From Bdellovibrionales bacterium (lineage in GTDB: Bacteria; Bdellovibrionota; UBA1018; CAIMNF01), in assembly GCA_947502835.1 (NCBI GenBank), contig CANNBJ010000001.1, positions 186,001-250,000 of the forward strand: a stretch of 64,000 nucleotides of DNA, given 5' to 3'. The first letter of the stretch is position 1; the number at the start of each line of letters is the position of its first letter. The position numbers and the translations under genes were made by a program. Below are positions 61,353-64,000 of this stretch, piece after piece. Under the pieces are notes generated by a model. The model ran no database searches. It was not told the DNA's origin and worked only from the letters and a program-made list of their open reading frames with translations.

Positions 61353-63239
61353 TCAGGTGATCCGTTCGCTTCGCTTCACGGACCGGAGATTTCCTGCGAG
61401 GACCTTTTTGCGCATCCGGATGTTCTTCGGAGTCACTTCGATCCACTCGTCTTCATCAATCCATTCAAGACAGCGTTCGAGGGACATGTCCCGGATCCCG
61501 GCCAATCGCACGAGGAATTCGGCACCCGCAGAACGGATGTTCGTGAGTTTCTTTTCTTTGCACGGGTTCACGTTCATGTCGTTGTCCTTGGCGTTCTCGC
61601 CAATGATCATTCCTTCATACACCTTGATTCCCGGTCCGATGAAAAGCATTCCGCGCTCTTCAAGTGAGAGGAGAGCGTATTCGACCGAATCGCCCAAGCG
61701 ATCCGAAATCAGCGCCCCGTTTCCGCGGTGCGGGATTTCTCCGCGGTGTGGTTGGTATTCGGTGAGGTAGGAACTGAAGAGTCCATCTCCGCGAGTTGCG
61801 GTGAGGTAGCGGGAGCGGATTCCGAGCAATCCCCTGGAGGGAATGTCGAATTCGAGGCGCACACGCTGCCGGCCGATGCCTTCCATATGTGGAAGTGCTT
61901 CGTACTTCACGAGCGTCCCTTTTCGTTCCTGGAAAATCCGGGTCACATCGGAGGCATGTTCTTCGGGAAGATCGAGCACTGCCCGTTCGTTTGGTTCCAT
62001 GCGCTCGCCATTCGTACCCTCGCGATAAAGAACGAGCGGCTTCCCGACCATGAACTCGAAGCCCTCACGGCGCATTTGTTCGATGAGAATCGCGAATTGC
62101 AATTCGCCACGGCCGAGTACCCGGAATTGGTCTGAGGTTTCCGCCTCTTCGAAGCGAAGGGCGACGTTGTGGCGCACTTCCTTCAGCAGGCGCTCGCGGA
62201 GCTTCCGCGATTGAATCGCTTCGCCCTCTTGGCCTGAAAGTGGAGATGTATTTACGGAGAAGAGCATTGCAAGGGTCGGCTTCTCGACAATGATGCGTGG
62301 AAGTGGCGCCATTTCGGGATTTGCACTTACAGTGTCACCGATTTCGACGCCCTCGTTTCCGGCGATCACGGCGATGTCACCCGCCTGCACTTCCGGGACT
62401 TCTTGTTGTTTCAGTCCTACGTAGGTGAAGACCTGGGTGACAGTGAAGTTCTGGTTTAGGGGGGACCCATCCGGATTGACACCCTGGCGAACCATTTTGG
62501 TGTTCTTCTTCACGGATCCGCTGATGACGCGGCCAATGGCGAGACGACCTACGAACTCGGAATAGGAAAGGTTGGACACGAGAAGCTGAAAGTTTGCGTT
62601 CTCAGAGATTTTTGGAGCAGGTACGCAATCAAGAATGAGATCAAAGAGTGGCTTCAGGGATCCGGTTTTTTCTTTTTTCAGATAGGCCGGGATTTCATCG
62701 AAGTTGGTCGTGCACCAGCCCTGTCGGGCGGCAGCATACACGATCGGGAAATCAGCTTGCTCTTCGCTTGCTCCGAGCTCCAGGAACAAATCGAAGGTCG
62801 CGTTCACCACTTCCTGGATGCGCTTTCCGTCGGAACACTCGGGCCGATCCACCTTGTTGATGACCAGAATGATCTTGTGCCCTTTTGAGAGTGCCTTCTG
62901 AAGCACGAAACGGGTCTGGGGAAGAGGTCCTTCTGCCGCGTCCACGAGAAGCAGGGCTCCATCCACCATGCCCATGATCCGCTCAACTTCTCCGCCGAAG
63001 TCCGCGTGGCCGGGGGTATCGACGATGTTTACTTTGGTGTCACCGACCATGACAGAGGTGTTCTTCGAGAGAATCGTGATCCCGCGCTCTTTTTCGAGGT
63101 CGCCTGAGTCCATGACCCGCTCTTCAACTGCTTGGTGCTGCTGAAAGGTGCCGGATTGGCGCAGAAGGTGGTCAACGAGAGTCGTTTTTCCATGGTCGAC
63201 GTGGGCAATGATGCAAACATTTCGAAGATTTAAGCTCAT
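61353..63239 (-). CDS. bipA: Translational GTPase BipA/TypA
   Basis: 628 residues. GTP-binding motifs AHVDHGKTT (G1), GITI (G2), DTPGHADF (G3), NKVD (G4). Domain order matches EF-G-type factors, with the BipA-specific C-terminal domain ([36 protein letters not shown]). A ribosome-associated GTPase in 50S assembly and stress or cold growth. Divergent from rpmB; forms an operon with the exonuclease. Confidence 0.97.
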   Translation of the reverse strand: MSLNLRNVCIIAHVDHGKTTLVDHLLRQSGTFQQHQAVEERVMDSGDLEKERGITILSKNTSVMVGDTKVNIVDTPGHADFGGEVERIMGMVDGALLLVDAAEGPLPQTRFVLQKALSKGHKIILVINKVDRPECSDGKRIQEVVNATFDLFLELGASEEQADFPIVYAAARQGWCTTNFDEIPAYLKKEKTGSLKPLFDLILDCVPAPKISENANFQLLVSNLSYSEFVGRLAIGRVISGSVKKNTKMVRQGVNPDGSPLNQNFTVTQVFTYVGLKQQEVPEVQAGDIAVIAGNEGVEIGDTVSANPEMAPLPRIIVEKPTLAMLFSVNTSPLSGQEGEAIQSRKLRERLLKEVRHNVALRFEEAETSDQFRVLGRGELQFAILIEQMRREGFEFMVGKPLVLYREGTNGERMEPNERAVLDLPEEHASDVTRIFQERKGTLVKYEALPHMEGIGRQRVRLEFDIPSRGLLGIRSRYLTATRGDGLFSSYLTEYQPHRGEIPHRGNGALISDRLGDSVEYALLSLEERGMLFIGPGIKVYEGMIIGENAKDNDMNVNPCKEKKLTNIRSAGAEFLVRLAGIRDMSLERCLEWIDEDEWIEVTPKNIRMRKKVLAGNLRSVKRSERIT

Positions 63240-63266
63240 AATGGGGCCTGATTCCGGGAGGAGTAA

Positions 63267-63297
63267 TTGATTTTAAGGGTTGCGTTTTCGGTACAAT
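63267..63297 (+). promoter_or_regulatory. Possible rpmB promoter
   Basis: TTGATT (63267-63272) and TACAAT (63292-63297) resemble sigma-70 boxes but with a long 19-bp spacer. They lie 61 bp before the rpmB start in the divergent gap with bipA. The match is suggestive only. Confidence 0.3.
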
Positions 63298-63357
63298 ACA
63301 GGTAAATCCCTAATTTCTGAACCAAAACTTTAGGAAAGTTCGAAGAAGGAAATAGTC

Positions 63358-63672
63358 ATGGCACGCGTATGTGATCTCACCGGCACCAAGCCGTTCAGCG
63401 GAAACAAAGTTTCTCACTCCAACATCAAGACCCGCACCAAGTGGTTGCCGAACCTGAAGGACAAGCGCTACACAGTGCCTGAGCTTTCCCGCACTGTGAC
63501 CCTGAAGCTTTCCACTCGTGCGATCCGCACCATCGACAAGCTCGGCGGAATTTCACAGGCCATCATGAAGGCGAAAGCAGACAAGATGAGCGATCGCGCA
63601 CTCAAGCTTCGCAACGAAATCAAAAAGGCCCGGACTGAGATTTCGACTGGCAAGAAGAAGATTGCACTCTGA
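63358..63672 (+). CDS. rpmB: 50S ribosomal protein L28
   Basis: 104 residues. Starts MARVCDLTG with the L28 core NKVSHSNIKTRTKWLPNL and LSTRAIRTIDKLGG. The C-terminal 35 residues are a helical, basic extension beyond the usual 78-residue protein, as in the longer L28 forms of some Deltaproteobacteria. AAGGA upstream and a strong terminator after the gene. Confidence 0.95.
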   Translation: MARVCDLTGTKPFSGNKVSHSNIKTRTKWLPNLKDKRYTVPELSRTVTLKLSTRAIRTIDKLGGISQAIMKAKADKMSDRALKLRNEIKKARTEISTGKKKIAL

Positions 63673-63702
63673 TTTGACGAAAATTAAAATCGACAAGTTT
63701 TC

Positions 63703-63739
63703 GAGGTGAGTGGGGAAACCCGCTCACCTCTTTGTTTTT
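63703..63739 (+). terminator. Intrinsic terminator of rpmB
   Basis: GAGGTGAGTGGG pairs with CCCGCTCACCTC (one G-T pair) in a 12-bp stem with a short loop, followed by TTTGTTTTT. Thirty bases after the rpmB stop. Confidence 0.9.
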
Positions 63740-63772
63740 ACGGTCTATGATTGGATTTCAGGAGAGCGGGTC

Positions 63773-64000
63773 ATGAGCAGTGGTTGGAAAATTCTGGAAG
63801 CGCATGCCAATGATCATGCATTCCTCGTGGATGCACAAATCAAGATGGCTCTCGAGACCGAGGGCCTGAAACTCGATGAGAACACGGTAGCGCTCGGCGT
63901 GGGAGCGGTGCTGTTGGATTCGACCAAGGGTCGCTACTTTGTTGTCAAAAATGATTCAGGAGTGAGGATTGCCTGCACTCTGACGATTCCGGAGTGGAGT
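63773..64000 (+). CDS. GNAT-family N-acetyltransferase, N-terminal part
   Basis: The first 76 codons are present, cut by the window end. ATG 63773 has AGGAG about eight bases upstream. The start GWKILEAHANDHAFLVDAQIKMA, spread over residues 4-26, and the late YFVVKNDSGVRIACTLTIPEWS pattern resemble the beta-sheet core of GNAT enzymes, where a substrate-side strand precedes the acetyl-CoA loop. The acetyl-CoA motif would lie beyond the edge, so the family is likely but not proven. Confidence 0.7.
   Translation, partial: MSSGWKILEAHANDHAFLVDAQIKMALETEGLKLDENTVALGVGAVLLDSTKGRYFVVKNDSGVRIACTLTIPEWS

Noticed and set aside
1-64000. CRISPR arrays, IS elements, prophage or toxin-antitoxin modules
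   Set aside because: I looked for regularly spaced repeats, transposases, phage structural genes and small paired genes and saw none.

Overview
The window is a densely coded chromosomal segment of a Gram-negative bacterium. Outer-membrane barrels, Lol/RND-type envelope genes and many Sec signal peptides show two membranes. A Glt/AglRQS-like trans-envelope motor cluster, GAF/PAS histidine kinases and a receiver-PilZ protein point to the former Deltaproteobacteria, most likely Bdellovibrionota or a relative. This placement is an inference from gene content. The sequence is chromosomal in character: tRNA-Gly, rpmB, bipA and selD/selU are present, and I see no CRISPR array, insertion sequence or phage module.

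Layout. 0-6 kb: a TetR regulator divergent from an RND exporter that is fused to a LolA-like domain, followed by an outer-membrane barrel and a DUF2256/TIGR03643 protein. 6.4-12.9 kb: a complete retinal/rhodopsin cassette. crtE-crtI-crtB run on the plus strand and converge on a fused crtY-blh gene, and a proteorhodopsin lies upstream of crtY-blh with its own terminator. The CrtE protein carries an integrase arm-type DNA-binding domain (DUF4102) at its N-terminus, and the leader of the gene holds GGGGGCAA repeats. 13-21 kb: secreted proteins of unknown function, tRNA-Gly(CCC), an AlkD-like DNA glycosylase, an SGNH hydrolase and a subtilase. 21-32 kb: adenosine deaminase-like protein, PAS kinase, pirin, a glycosyltransferase/FkbM/GT-C surface-glycan region, and an M1-like secreted peptidase.

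33-42 kb: an RhlE helicase, a methyltransferase, and a minus-strand operon mmsA-urc1-urc4-upp-udk-(HI0933-type flavoprotein). This matches the uracil catabolism (URC) pathway known from yeast and predicted in bacteria. 42-53 kb: a glycosyltransferase, a PilZ protein, and a tightly coupled operon (barrel, TolQ/ExbB, two ExbD, two TPR proteins, a small secreted protein, an FHA-TM-TonB-like protein) resembling the Myxococcus Glt/AglRQS motor. 53-64 kb: selD-selU with a signal-peptide PPC protein, DoxX, receiver-PilZ facing a GAF kinase, a lytic transglycosylase, a metallophosphoesterase, a nitroreductase, an exonuclease, BipA, ribosomal protein L28 and a truncated GNAT gene.

The most unusual items are two protein fusions in the phototrophy cassette (integrase arm domain-CrtE; CrtY-Blh). 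Together the cassette encodes every step from isoprenoid diphosphates through phytoene, lycopene and beta-carotene to retinal, plus a predicted green-absorbing proton pump. The URC operon and the Glt-like machine are the next most informative.
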